A stretch of DNA of 64,000 bases from Turnera subulata. Its lineage: Eukaryota > Streptophyta > Magnoliopsida > Malpighiales > Passifloraceae. The stretch is taken from the NCBI GenBank assembly GCA_028386065.3, contig JAKUCV010006149.1, forward strand, positions 124,001-188,000, read 5' to 3'. The notes below the pieces were generated by a model. It was given only the letters and a program-made list of their open reading frames with translations. It did no database searches and was not told where the DNA came from. Each line of letters starts with the position of its first letter. Position 1 is the stretch's first letter. Below are positions 47,958-59,554 of the stretch, piece by piece. Position numbers and translations under genes: made by a program.

Positions 47958-49533
47958 TGTGAACACCCAAATTTGACCCATGAACATTTTACTAAAAGTA
48001 GATTCTAAACATGCTCAAACTTAAGGTTAATGAGATGATTTGATTTTAAGTTAAGATATGATAAGAATTTAATTTAGTAGAATTAATGTATTTTGATAAT
48101 CTAAACCTTTGTGCACTTAAACCTTAGAATTTATGAGATGATTTAATCTTAGGATAAAACATATAATCAGGTTTATTTACAATAAAGTACATTCTATTTC
48201 GTTGCTTGGGCTCCTTTAATTGTTTTTAACCCAATTATATTGAGATGATTTATTTTTGGTTTAGAAATGAGTTTAAGGGTCCAAGTTAATGAATTTTCCA
48301 GAGTTTATCCAGCCCATTAACACGTTTCTTGCAGGCTAATTTTAGCTCTGATTTTCGTGAAAAATCAGAGTTAAATTATCATTTTAGTAGATTTTTGTGC
48401 TTTTGGTATGATTTTGTTTAAAATAGGTATCAATGTGTAATCAATCAATTTTGGAATGATTTAGAGAGTAGGGATCAAGTAATTGAGTGATTCTGGGTTA
48501 ATAAGAGGTTAATTATGCGGTAGGATCAAGTTAGAGCTGAATTAGGGAGATTGGGGGTCAAAAAAAGAAAGAATGAGTGACACGCGGGGTGACCGACGGT
48601 CATCTCGCGACGACCGCCAGCACCTAACGGTCCTCCTCACATGACCACCGGGAGCGGCGGTCATAGGTGCCCAGAATCCCCGATTTTCTCCGATTTTGTT
48701 TCTAATTCAATCCTACGCGGTTTTGGACCAGATTTTCGGGCATAATCTTCACCATTAAGCAGGTCCACGCCCCTAGGCTTCCTGGAGCACTATAATTAGG
48801 ACCCCTAACACACATTTGAAAGGACACAATCTCTCACACATATACACCCATAAGCCTTGAGTGCTTGGAGAAACTCTACCTCTCCAAGTCTATAGATACA
48901 TTCTTAGGCAGAAACTCTAGAGGAATTTCGTGGGAGGCATCAACGGTAGTCTAGCAAGGAAGAGTCAAGAAGAGAATCAATCATTGAACTTAGAAGTGGA
49001 AAGAAGGTGGGTGTAGAACTCTACCCATTGCAAAGAGCTAGAGGAGGGCTACAGGAGGTAACACTAAACCTTCTTTTGATTGATCTTTGTTGATTATATG
49101 CTGATGCTTTTGATGACTTAAGTGGCCGATTTGTGCCATGTTTAGAACTACGTGGCTTTGACCCCGGCCACTCGGGTACGTAGGTAGTCTCTATTTTACA
49201 ACGGGATGCAAGCCAAATCTTCTTCTTCTCCCCCATTCTTTTATTTCCCTCACTTGCACACTTGCACCAGACACACCTGCATTTTACAATTGCGCACAGT
49301 CTCGACCCAACACGGATGGGTGCTTAACACCTTCCCATCCGTGACGAACACCCGATCCCATGATTTTGGTTCGCCATGACCATGTAGCCTAAAGGAGTCA
49401 CATGAAGGTTTTTCCCAAGTTTTGTCCTTAATAAAATTTGGGTGGCGACTCTAATGTCATGGGATTGACCCGAAGAAGAAGGTGAAAAGGATTAGGTGAA
49501 TAGGCCCAAGTGATATTGGGTCGGGTATTCACA
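47958..49533 (+). repeat. Tat element 5' LTR
   Basis: TGTGAACACCC..GGGTATTCACA, 1576 bp. It shares ends, a GACGGTCAT/GACCGCC-rich block (48580-48670) and a TATA region (CACTATAATTAGGACCCC near 48790) with the LARD LTRs, but is clearly diverged elsewhere. Confidence 0.85.
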
Positions 49534-50035
49534 GTTGGCGACTCTGCTGGGGAAGTAGTGAGTTCAAGAGACTTTGTGCAATTGTAAAATATTGTGTTCC
49601 TTTTACTTGTCATCATAAGTGCCTTGCATTCATGATGATTGATTAAAGCCTTTACCGTAAGAGGGCGAGGGAATCCAAGTCTACCACAATGCTTTCTTTA
49701 AGCGTTGGCGGCTTGAGTGAACCCGTTTCTCGATGCTTAGCAATGATGGGGATTAATTGGTCTTGGACCTCACGCGATATCCATTATCACATGTGAGTAT
49801 GTCAACTTATTCCTTAGCGGCAATCTTTTGGCCCCCAACCAGCTGCATACCCTCAGCATCTCATGCATTATGAATCAATAAGTGGTACGTGCATTTGGGT
49901 GTATATTATTGTGGATTCAACTAATTGTGAATAGAGTGCCTACTTCATGACTTTTACCCTTAAAAAAAAGAGAGAGAGAGATCCCCTTGGGTACCTAGAG
50001 TTTTCACACCTATCTCCCCTCAATACTAGTGCAAG
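49534..50035 (+). other. Tat primer-binding site and leader
   Basis: TGGCGACTCTGCTGGGGA starts at about 49536. The 49534-49920 part matches the LARD leader. A short GA run at 49972-49981 precedes gag. Confidence 0.7.
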
Positions 50036-51120
50036 ATGAGTGAAGATAACACTACCAAGGCGGATGTGACCATGGAATTCCTGCTGCAAGATCCAACTAT
50101 GAGGGGTGCATTGATGATGCTCAAGCATAGAACTGCGTCCCTTGGGAGTAATGGGGGACAAACTTCAAGACGAAATGGTGATGAGGAAACGACACAAGGC
50201 GGTGGTTCGATGATTCGAAGGCCCAAAGAAGATGAGGAAAGGCTCAGGAGAGTAGAGGAACTGCTGAAAACCATGAAGAGGAAAGAAGATGACTGGAATC
50301 TAGATCGTTTATCTTTGTTACCCGAAGCCCGGTTACCTGAGAAGTTCAAGAAGCCTGACATCGAGAAATTCAATGGAATGGGAAGCCCTACAACTCATTT
50401 GAAGATCTATGTAAGGATGCTGCAGCCTATGGGAGTAGGACCAGAACTGATGGTTCAATTGTTTCGAAGGACTCTATCGGGGGCAGCCTTGAAGTGGTTT
50501 ATGACCTTGGACTAGAGCAGGATCAGTAAATGGGATGACATCTATAAGGAGTTTGTGAACCAGTATGGTTATAACACCGAGGTAGATATGACTAAGAGGG
50601 ATCTTGAGACAACCAAGCAAAAGCCCCAGGAGACTTTCTCTGCTTATATCTCTAGATGGCGCAGTAAGGCATCAATAATGGTCAGCAGACCAACGGAGGA
50701 AGACCAGATATAGATGGTCAGCAAGAATCTACAACCGACATATTATGATCGTATGGTTGGCAATTACTATGCCAACTTCAAAGCCCTTGTTAGGGCAAGA
50801 ATGTAGCTAGAAGACGCCATCAATTCGGGAAAGATCAAGGTGCCCATGGGCGTATCCACATTCAGAGGAAGCCCAAATCCGACCCTGGAAAGAAGTTAGC
50901 TGGGGTAAATTATGTGACCGTTCAAGCTAGACCTAAACCTAGAAAGTTTACCCCTTTGCCTATGTCTCTAGGGAGGATGTTCAAGAAATGTGTGGAGGGA
51001 GGCCTACTACGACCTCTAGAGCCTAAGTCTGACTCATTTGTTAGAGGAGACCCAAGCAGATATTGTAAGTTCCACCAGAAGACGGGGCACACCACTGATG
51101 AGTGCCTTCAACTCCACCAC
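50036..51120 (+). pseudogene. gag: Tat gag
   Basis: ATG 50036. An N-terminal charged region is followed by the gag core LPEKFKKPDIEKFNGMGSP (around 50333) and FRRTLSGAALKWF (50464-50500). After TAG at 50513 the frame continues with SKWDDIYKEFVNQYGYN and further stops to 50900. A knuckle-like CKFHQKTGHTTDEC (C-X2-H-X4-H-X4-C) lies at 51064-51105. Confidence 0.85.
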
Positions 51121-53128
51121 AAGATTCAAGATTTGGTGGAACAAAAGGAGATCATATTACCTAGCCAGAATGGAACCAAAGAAGTCAATCTTGTGGATAG
51201 AATGGGTGAGGAAGACTGTTTTATGCTCAGCACTGGTCAAGGAAAAGAGGAGATCGGATTTGCAAGAATTATCACCCAAGACACCATGCGGGCAGACAAG
51301 AACTGGGAGTGGCACAGATCAAGCACCATCTTCAAGACAGAGGAAGAAGAGGCTGGCATGGATCCTTTCATAACCTCTAAACCTAAGGGTGAATCCAAAA
51401 TAGATTGTGAGCCTGATGATGTAACTAAGGAATTAGATAATAATTCCTTTGATTTTAGTTTTTCTTGTTCCAAAACCTTAGAAAACGATGATGTCTTCAT
51501 ATCCCAGAGTAATGAAATGAGGCACTCTTTTACTTACTTGGATATTTTCTGTGATGGTGTTTATTGCATGCATAATATGTGTGAATGTAATGAGATGAAT
51601 GAACTCCCGAATTCTATCGAAACCAATCTTGGCACTGATATTGATCCAAAGATCACAAGGATTGGCACAACTCTCGAAAGTTCGATCCAAGACGACCTGG
51701 CAGTTTTGATCAAAGAGTATGTAGATGTGTTTGCATGGTCCTATGAGGATATTCCAGGTATTGATCCAGCCACCGCCCAGCATTGGATTCTGCTATTTCC
51801 TGGTGCCAAGCCAGTAAAGCAGAAAGCCCGTCGTCTCCAACCCTAGTGGGCCTTGAAAGTAAAAGAGGAAGTTGAGAAGCAGATTCGGACCGGATTTCTA
51901 GAAGTGATCGAGTATCCTAAATGGTTAGCCAACATAGTACCAGTCTCAAAGAAGGATGGGAAAGTAAGAATGTGTGTGGATTACTGAGACTTAAACAAGG
52001 CTTGCCCCAAGGATGAGTTCCCATTGCTGCACATTGATCTTCTGGTGGATGCAACGGCTATACATACATTGTTATCCTTTATGGATGGATTCTCAGGATA
52101 CAACCAAGTGAAAATGGCACCAGAAGATAAGCATAAAACGTCCTTCCAAACAGAATGGGGGACATTTTGTTACAAAGTCATGCCTTTTGGGTTAATCAAC
52201 GTGGAGCAACATATCAAAGAATGCCACCACACTCCTACACGACATGATGCACAAAAAAGTCGAGGTCTATATCGATGACATGATTGTGAAGTTAGAGACT
52301 CAGGAATCCCAACATATCAAAGGATAGCCACCACACTCCTACACGACATGATGCACAAAGAAGGGGAGGTCTATATCGATGACATAATTGGTGAAGTCAG
52401 AGACTCGGGAATCCCATGTGGCCAACCTAAGAAAGTTCTTTGAGAGATGTCGGGAATTCGGCATGAGAATCAACCCCCAGAAGTGTGTCTTTGGTGTTCA
52501 AGTAGGAAAGCTGTTGAGCTTCATGGTGAGCGAACGAGGTATAGAAGTAGACCCTTCCAACATCAAAGCTATTCAAGAAATGCCAACCCTGAAGAGTGAG
52601 AAAGAAGTCCGAAGCTTCCTCGGGCGAATACAATATGTCAGCTGTTTTATTGCTCAACTCTCTAGCATTTGTGCACCCATCCACCGCTTACTTAAGAAGG
52701 GAGCTCCGGTCAAATGGGATGACAGGTGCCAAGACGCCTTTGAGCAAATCAAGAAGTATTTGTCTAACCCCCCAGTACTCCAACCCCCTAGGCCAGGAAA
52801 ACCCTTATTGTTATACTTGACTGTCACAGAAGAAGCTATGGGTGCAATGCTAGCCCAATATCTGCCAGACTCCCGCACTGAGACTGCCAATTACTACTTG
52901 AGCAAGAAGTTCGATGGGTATGAATTGAATTACAACATGGTGGAAAAAACGTGTGTGGCTTTAACATGGGCCTGTCAAAAGCTCCAGCACTATTTCATTT
53001 CCTTTGAGGTCTTGCTCATTTCCCGAATGGATCCTATCAAATACATAATGGAGAAGTCAGTGCCAAGTAGCCGCACAAGCAGATGGGTGGCGATCCTGTC
53101 AAAATTCAACATCTGGTTCATTTCATAA
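51121..53128 (+). pseudogene. pol: Tat reverse transcriptase and first RNase H
   Basis: No clear D-T/S-G protease motif was found between the gag knuckle and 51700. RT signals: DVFAWSYEDIPGIDP near 51724, VSKKDGKVRMCVDY near 51945 (then TGA where Arg is expected), FMDGFSGYNQVKMAPED near 52077, TEWGTFCYKVMPFGL near 52153, and the active-site segment VYIDDMI. The active site is duplicated (52208-52310 and 52311-52415). Connection FLGRIQYVSCFI near 52616 and RNase H with LNYNMVEKTCVALTWACQKLQHYF near 52926. Confidence 0.87.
52208..52415 (+). repeat. ~104-bp tandem duplication over the RT active site
   Basis: Copy 1 52208-52310 and copy 2 52311-52415 both run AACATATCAAAG..GGAATCCC and both contain CTATATCGATGACAT (YIDD). 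Confidence 0.92.
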
Positions 53129-53224
53129 AAGGCCATCAATGGAGGTGCCATAGCTGATTTCCTGGCTTCTCAGCCGGTAGGGAAAGACGAGAGATTCAAA
53201 CCACAATTTTCAGACAAAGAAATA

Positions 53225-53600
53225 ATGAACCTGGATACACCAACCTGGGAGATGTATTTTGATGGGGCGACCAATGCAAGTGGTTTTGGGACGGGGGTAA
53301 TTCTCATGTCTCCTGATGGAGTGACCTATCCAATTTCCTGTAAATTGGAATTCAAGACGACTAATAATGTGGCTGAATATGAAGCATGCACCATTGGCTT
53401 GGTGATAGAACTCAATATGGGAATTAAGCAGAAGAGAGTGTTTGGGGATTCGGCTCTGGTAATGTTCCAAGCAAAAGCAGAATGGAAGATCAAAGAAGAG
53501 AAGCTGGCACCCTACCACGATTACTTGCAGACCCTGGCCTCCAAGTTTGAAGTAATTGACTTCCAGTATGTGCCAAGGAAAGACAATCAGTTTGCTAACA
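53225..53600 (+). pseudogene. pol: Tat second (archaeal-like) RNase H, split by insertion
   Basis: Reads WEMYFDGATNASGFGTGV, then TTNNVAEYEA and FQYVPRKDNQFAN, the usual aRNH signature. The next residues (TLAILSS) are found at 61400 after the inserted element. Confidence 0.87.
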
Positions 53601-54968
53601 TGATATGTGTGCATATCATATACTAATTTAGAGCATAAAATACTCCTTTGGCCAAGCATTTAGTTAAGATCATGCATGTTATTTATTGTTTTAGCTTATT
53701 TTCTACTAGTTTTACTTCCACATATTAATTTACGCTTTCAGGTGTCTTTTGTTGCAAAATGGCTTGATTTTGGAAGAATTGAAGTACTCTGAAGAATTCT
53801 GGAGATTTTGGAGCTAATTCGTGAAGATTTATTGACGATGAGTTTTCAACGGCGTCACACCGTTGAAACCCGCGGACCAGAATTTGGAGCTTTACAATCC
53901 AAGCGACAGAAGGATTACTTATTGGCCAATTAATATTGTGAGACCGACTATTGCTGCTCTCCTAAGGAAATAAAAGACACTTTTTGTTGCTCCTAAAAAA
54001 TGGAGAGAACTCCTAGGATATTAATTCCTAATTTTTAGTGGTCTTGGCCAGAATCTAGGAATTTAGAATCTAGGGTTTTACTACAATAAAAGAAGACTCA
54101 CAACAACCAAAAAAAGGGGGCTTTTTCTCTAGAATCGGCAGCTGGTGGAGAAGAGGCACTCTAGTCTATCTTCTTTTGTCCTTTATTTCTGTTTGTATTA
54201 TGAACAATTCCTCCACTGTTGTTTTCTTTCTAGCTATGAAATAAACTCTCTTTTCTAGATCAAGAGGGATGTAGCTGCCTGATTTCTTTTATGGTTTAAT
54301 TACTCTTGAAGTAATTTTCTTATTCGTGTTCTTGATTTTTTTGTGTGAGCTTTATTCAAGGATTGAGACTGGCCATCTTTAGTTCTTGCCTTAAGATTTA
54401 AATCAAGTACCGACAGGAGAAGTTTAAATCTGAAAAAACACAAATCAACCTTAATCTAGAGACCTAAAGGTAATAGATTATTGTGGAATTAGTAACAACA
54501 CAAAACATCATTGCTCTTAGGAGTAGGTTTGATACACGATAGTGGTAAGATTGACCTATGAGACGAAATTATACCTCCAAAAGTCGATAATTTCACCCTA
54601 GGTTGTTACCCATCAAGAAAACAAATAGAAAGTTGTAGGTTTTTAGCGAACAGTGTCACCCCGTTTGCGGACACGGAACAAAGTTACCCTGTTAGCAGAA
54701 TCTGGAGGATATAGGACATAAAAGGATAAAGTAGTGAACCCCGATTGATCTAGACATTCTATAATCTGATCTCTTTGTTTTATTTACAGCTTATCTTTGT
54801 TTATTTTTATTGTTCATCAAAATCTCAAATCAAAATCTTCAATTCATTATTTCTTTTACTGTTTTCGGCCTAACGGAGTGAGTCCATTGATTAATTATTT
54901 TGCCTAGTCCCTATGGATACGACCTTGTGTGCTACTACGATCTGTGCGCTTGCAGATTTTACACATCA
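53601..54968 (+). repeat. Athila-type 5' LTR
   Basis: 1368 bp. It contains the inverted repeat TTTCAACGG-CGTCACA-CCGTTGAAA at 53844-53868 and related motifs near 54646 and 54676. Confidence 0.87.
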
Positions 54969-55083
54969 AGTTTTTGGCGCCGTTGCCGGGGACTAGCGTC
55001 AAATAATTAATTACTGATTTATTTCATTAGGCTTTTGTTTGTGTTTTACCCTCTCTTTTTCCGAATTTCAGGTTTCAGATTAT

Positions 55084-56106
55084 ATGAGCTCAGGAACTCG
55101 CAGCAAGAACCCTGAACTCATCTCTGTTACTGATCCCAAATCACTTCTATCTCAAACGCAAAATTTGGAAACGGCAGCAGACAGTGTCGAACCGTCAGAC
55201 AGTTCTACGACTGCAAAAGTAGAAAAGGAAAAAAAGAACTGATACTTATTCCTATTCCAATGGCTGACAACGAAGATGAGCTGAATAATGTGCCCTTGAA
55301 TGAGCTGCTAGCTCGAGGGATTGAGAACCGAAGCTATCCTATTGTCCACCCGGAGATCACAGCAGCTCAATATGAGCTGAACCGAGTCTTATTCAGCTTG
55401 TGGAAAATCGAACCTTTGGAGGCTCACCATCGGAGGACCCGCACCAGCACTTGCATACTTTCCTCCAATATTGTGACACTATTAAGATCTGGGATTATAG
55501 TGATGATGCCAAGTGACTTCACCTATTTCCATACTCATTAAGGGATAAGGCTCAAAAGTGGCTTTCTAGCCTCCCATCCAATAGCATCACCTCTTGGTCT
55601 GAGATAGAGTTTGCATTTTTGAAGAAGTATTTTCCAACGGGAAAACAGACTAAACTTTGGTTGGAGATTCAAGGATTCCAGCAGAGGGCTAATGAGTCTC
55701 TTAAGGAAGCTTGGGATAGGTATCAGGATTTGATTGCAAGGTGCCCCAATCACTTTGTTCGACCGTTGGTATTATTGCAAACTTTCTATGATCATGCGAC
55801 ACCTGCTGGACAATCCACTTTGAATTCTATTACCGGGGGGAATTTCTTGGCTGTAACCTATAATGAAGCTTGCCGATTGATGGAGAATTTGGCTGATGAA
55901 GCTACCAATAGGAACCCACTTGGTGTCCTACAGGTTGACACTGTTCAGAAAATTGAAGTGGGGATGTCAGCCATGCAGCACTAAATTAAGAAGATGGGCA
56001 GAAAATTCGACAAATTGATGGTCAAATATATGGCAGAAACCGTCATGAGATGCGAAGCCTGCAATGGTGCTCATTTATTCCAAGATTGCCCATAATTGAT
56101 GACCGA
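55084..56106 (+). pseudogene. gag: Athila-type gag, frameshifted
   Basis: ATG 55084 (MSSGTRSKNPELI..) opens a leader to a stop at 55240. A second frame from 55260 contains IVHPEITAAQYEL. Later frames contain KKYFPTGKQTKLWLEIQGFQQ and ESLKEAWDRYQDL (55619-55735), and a knuckle-like CEACNGAHLFQDC near 56053. At least two frame changes and several stops. A Pro/Gln-rich tract follows at 56140-56250. Confidence 0.82.
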
Positions 56107-56273
56107 AGAGGCACACTATATCAATAGGCAACCGGTCCCATACTAGCAAGAGGGCAATCAATACTATCAGCAATCTCGACCATATAACCAGGGGTAGCAA
56201 GGCTACCAAAACCAGCAACAAACCCACCCCCCCCTCCCCAGCAGCAAAACGGGATGAGCATCTTAAGGCTATT

Positions 56274-57665
56274 ATGGATTCTCAAAAAAAATTGACGAAA
56301 GATGTGCAACAAATCAAGGCCCACGTAAAAATCCTTGATAACCAGATAGCCCAGCATGCCCAACAGCTCAGGAACACTCAAGGTCAGCTACCAGGTCAAC
56401 CGAAAGAAAATCCCAAGGGACAGTGCAACGTCGTTACCCTGTGCAGTAGCAAACAACTACAACAGAGTGACCCCGTTCGCCAACCTACAGTAGAAAAGGA
56501 TGAAGGAACTGGTTTGACAGCTGAAAAGCAGGAACCACAGACATCTAAAGGGAAGGAAAAATTCAAAGAAAAGATAAAAGTGTAGCCATATGTGCCTCCT
56601 CTTCCAAACCCCGAAGTTTACAAGAATACCAGGCTTGATGCCAAATTTCGAAAGTTTGTGAAGATGATGAAGAAAGTGTGCATTAATCTCTCCTTTACAG
56701 AGGTGATTAGTGAAATGCCGAGCTATGCTAAGTTCTTGAAAGATCTTGTGTCCAAGAAAAGAGCCATTGAGGATGCTGAGACAGTTCCTATGACCGAAAA
56801 GTGCAGTGCACTTATCTTGGAAAAGTTTCCAGCAAAGAGGAAAGACCCAGGGAGTTTTTCTATTCCTTGCATTGTTGATACTCTAAAAATTGACAAAGCT
56901 TTGTGAGATTTAGGGGCAAGTGTTAGCTTAATTCCTTTGTCCCTTGCTAAGAGAATGTCAATTGGAGACTTGAAACCCACCAGGATGACCCTACAGCTTG
57001 CTGACCGAAGCATCAAACATCCTATAGGGATCCTGGAAGATGTCTCAGTTCGGGTTGGAAACTTGGAAATTCCTACAGATTTTGTGGTGATGGAGATGGA
57101 GGCTGATTCGGATATTCCCATCATATTGGAGAGACCTTTCTTTGCAACCACAGGAGCTATGATTGATTTTGCGCAAGGGAAGCTGACCCTCAAGGTTGGC
57201 AATGATTTAGTGGAGTTTAACATTCCAGAGGCTACTAGAAACGAATTAAGTGCAAACATGTACTATAAAGTTGATGCATTAACGGACATGGTAGCAAAGG
57301 AGATTGACCAAGAAGGCCCACTCTGTGACCCAATCGATGCACTATTGACTTCCCTTATTGATGGTGCAGAACAAGAGGAACAAAAAGCTCCAGAATATAC
57401 TTGCTTGATCGAAGGGGACATATCAGAAACTATCCAGAAAGTTTATAAGCTCGAGATTCTGTCACAGAGTGACCCTGTTGATGACCATGATCTGAAACAA
57501 AGATTCCAACCAGTAGTCCAAGTCCTTCCTTATGGAGTAGTGGAGTCAATTGATGGCGAGCTTGCACCATTTAGGGTCAGTGGACAGCTATTTAAGCCGT
57601 ATGACCCAGGGGATACAGTAGGCAATAGAGTGACCCTGTTGCTCCGAGACCCTCCTATTACTTAA
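56274..57665 (+). pseudogene. pro: Athila-type gag C-terminal part and aspartic protease
   Basis: Coiled-coil-like start (DVQQIKAHVKILDNQIAQHAQQL), then PYVPPLPNPEVYK (after TAG at 56583) and FTEVISEMPSYAKFLKDL. The protease segment is DLGASVSLIPLSLAKRM near 56910-56960, preceded by a TGA where the family has Cys, and DIPIILERPFFATTGAMID near 57113. The frame ends at 57665. No YxDD, RNase H or DDE integrase follows before the 3' LTR at 59555. Confidence 0.85.
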
Positions 57666-59554
57666 ACGGAAGGAAGTCCAGCTAAGAAGACGTTGAAGAA
57701 GCGTTGCTCATGAGGCAACCTGAGATTTTAGGAGGTAATATTTCAATCTATGCAATTTTCTTTTATTTTTCTTTTGTTTTTGATTTTATTTTGCAGAAAA
57801 AAAAAGAGAAAGAGGAAGGACATGACACAAGGGCATGGGAAGCACATGACACCAGCAGAAATTCCAGAGAAGCATTTCTTTTCCTTCATGTTTTATTATG
57901 TGTCATTTTTGTTGTGCTATATTTGGTGTTTCTTTGCACATTTCCCTTCAACAGTGTCACTCTACTCGCGTTTTAGTGTTCAGTATTGTGGTCCTTAGCC
58001 CACCCATTCCCGCCCTTATCTATTCCACATGCTAAATTTTAGGTTTGGAGGTGTCCTTTCTTCTCTTATTCTCTTACTCTTTCCTGTTTTTATGGTTTAT
58101 GTGTATTTTATTTGTTGTTGCTTTGTTTTCCCGTTTTTGTGTTGTTTTTGGTCCAGTAAGGACACTGTTTCGTTTAGGTTTGGGGGTGCAAATTTGCAAT
58201 TTGTGGCGCTGTTTCTTTTATGCATGAACTTATGTTGCATGGGCCAAAGGATTTTATGATATTATTATGGATGTCTGCTTATTTCGGTTTGTACGGTGCG
58301 ACTCTCTTCAATTCTGCCTACGTTAGTTTAGCATTGGAAAGGCTATTCTTTTATCTATTTTTGAACTTACACTGAATCAGGCCTTTAAGAACACACTAAA
58401 TACCACATGATAATTCTGATTCTTGATCACATTACGCCAACATGATGTCCTTAGGATTTGGATAGTTTAGAAATTCTCAAAACTTCTAAAGGAAACAATT
58501 GTCCTAGAACACCTCTTACACTTTCATTGAGGCTAAATTTTTAGCACAAAGTTGATCAGAAACATGATTTAGGCCATCCTTGATTCACACTCACACATAA
58601 ACCTTAGCCTACCCTTGATCAATTTATCCATTGTCAGACCCTTTGAGCCTACTTTAGATGGTCATACACTCTTTTGTTATCCACATTAACCACCTTACAC
58701 CTTTTCAGTCACTTACATGACCATCTTGTGCCTGATCAACACACATTTTTCTTTGAAATCAACCCATACCCGTTTTGTTAAGTTATTGAGTCCATACACT
58801 TGCACATCAGTTCATAAAGAGCATTGAACATTAGATTTCAAAACCAACGGTCTCGCCCTGTTCAGAATTTTTGCAAAAAGAATACAAGCTGAAGCATAAT
58901 TAACCACTGCTCACTCATGAAAAAGAAAAAGAGCGAAAAGTTGAAAAAAGGAGTGAAACACGTAACGCACAAAAAAAAATACAAAAACAAAAAAAAATGT
59001 GTGTGCATTTGAGTTGAGCAGGGCAGATTACTCAAGGAACTTTACTGCCGACTGAACAGGGTCACCCTGTTGAAACATCAAGTTGCTCTAGTTTTGCAAG
59101 ATTTGGATTCACTAATTTGACAGACTTTTGAATTCCTTTTTCCTTCCTTTGAAATACGTACCTAGCCTTGTTTCAACTCTTTGTTAAGCCCTAATGATCT
59201 CTGATTATTGATTTGTGCCCATTAGTGGAGATGCGAGTTTTGAGTTGCCTATGGGACATTGTTTCAACTATTTGATCTCTAAGCATATTTTTTGAAGGAC
59301 TGATTGGACTAAATGTTTGTGAAGGAATTTGAATCTTGATTGTGTGTACTTTGGTGAGCTTTAGACCTGAGATTTTTATGAGCAAACTTTTCAAAGATAG
59401 ACTTTTCTAAGGCTAACTTGCGGGTTGCATTTGAACAGGGTCACGCCGTGTAGGTTTGAATAGACAACATCCTTATGCATATTTTATCTTTTTCCTTGAC
59501 TTTTCATGCTTAGTTTTGCTTGGGGACAAGTAAAAGTTCAGGTTTGGGGGAATT
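57666..59554 (+). other. Non-coding 3' interior of the Athila-type element
   Basis: Pyrimidine-rich DNA at 57730-58250, then non-coding DNA with three copies of an AACAGGGTCACCCTGTT-like motif (58841, 59055, 59433). No pol domain in any frame. Confidence 0.7.

Noticed and set aside
57704..58259. Hydrophobic frames after the Athila protease, possible envelope-like protein
   Set aside because: The sequence is pyrimidine-rich, so Phe/Leu/Val-rich frames appear by composition; several overlapping frames look alike and there is no clear start or signal.
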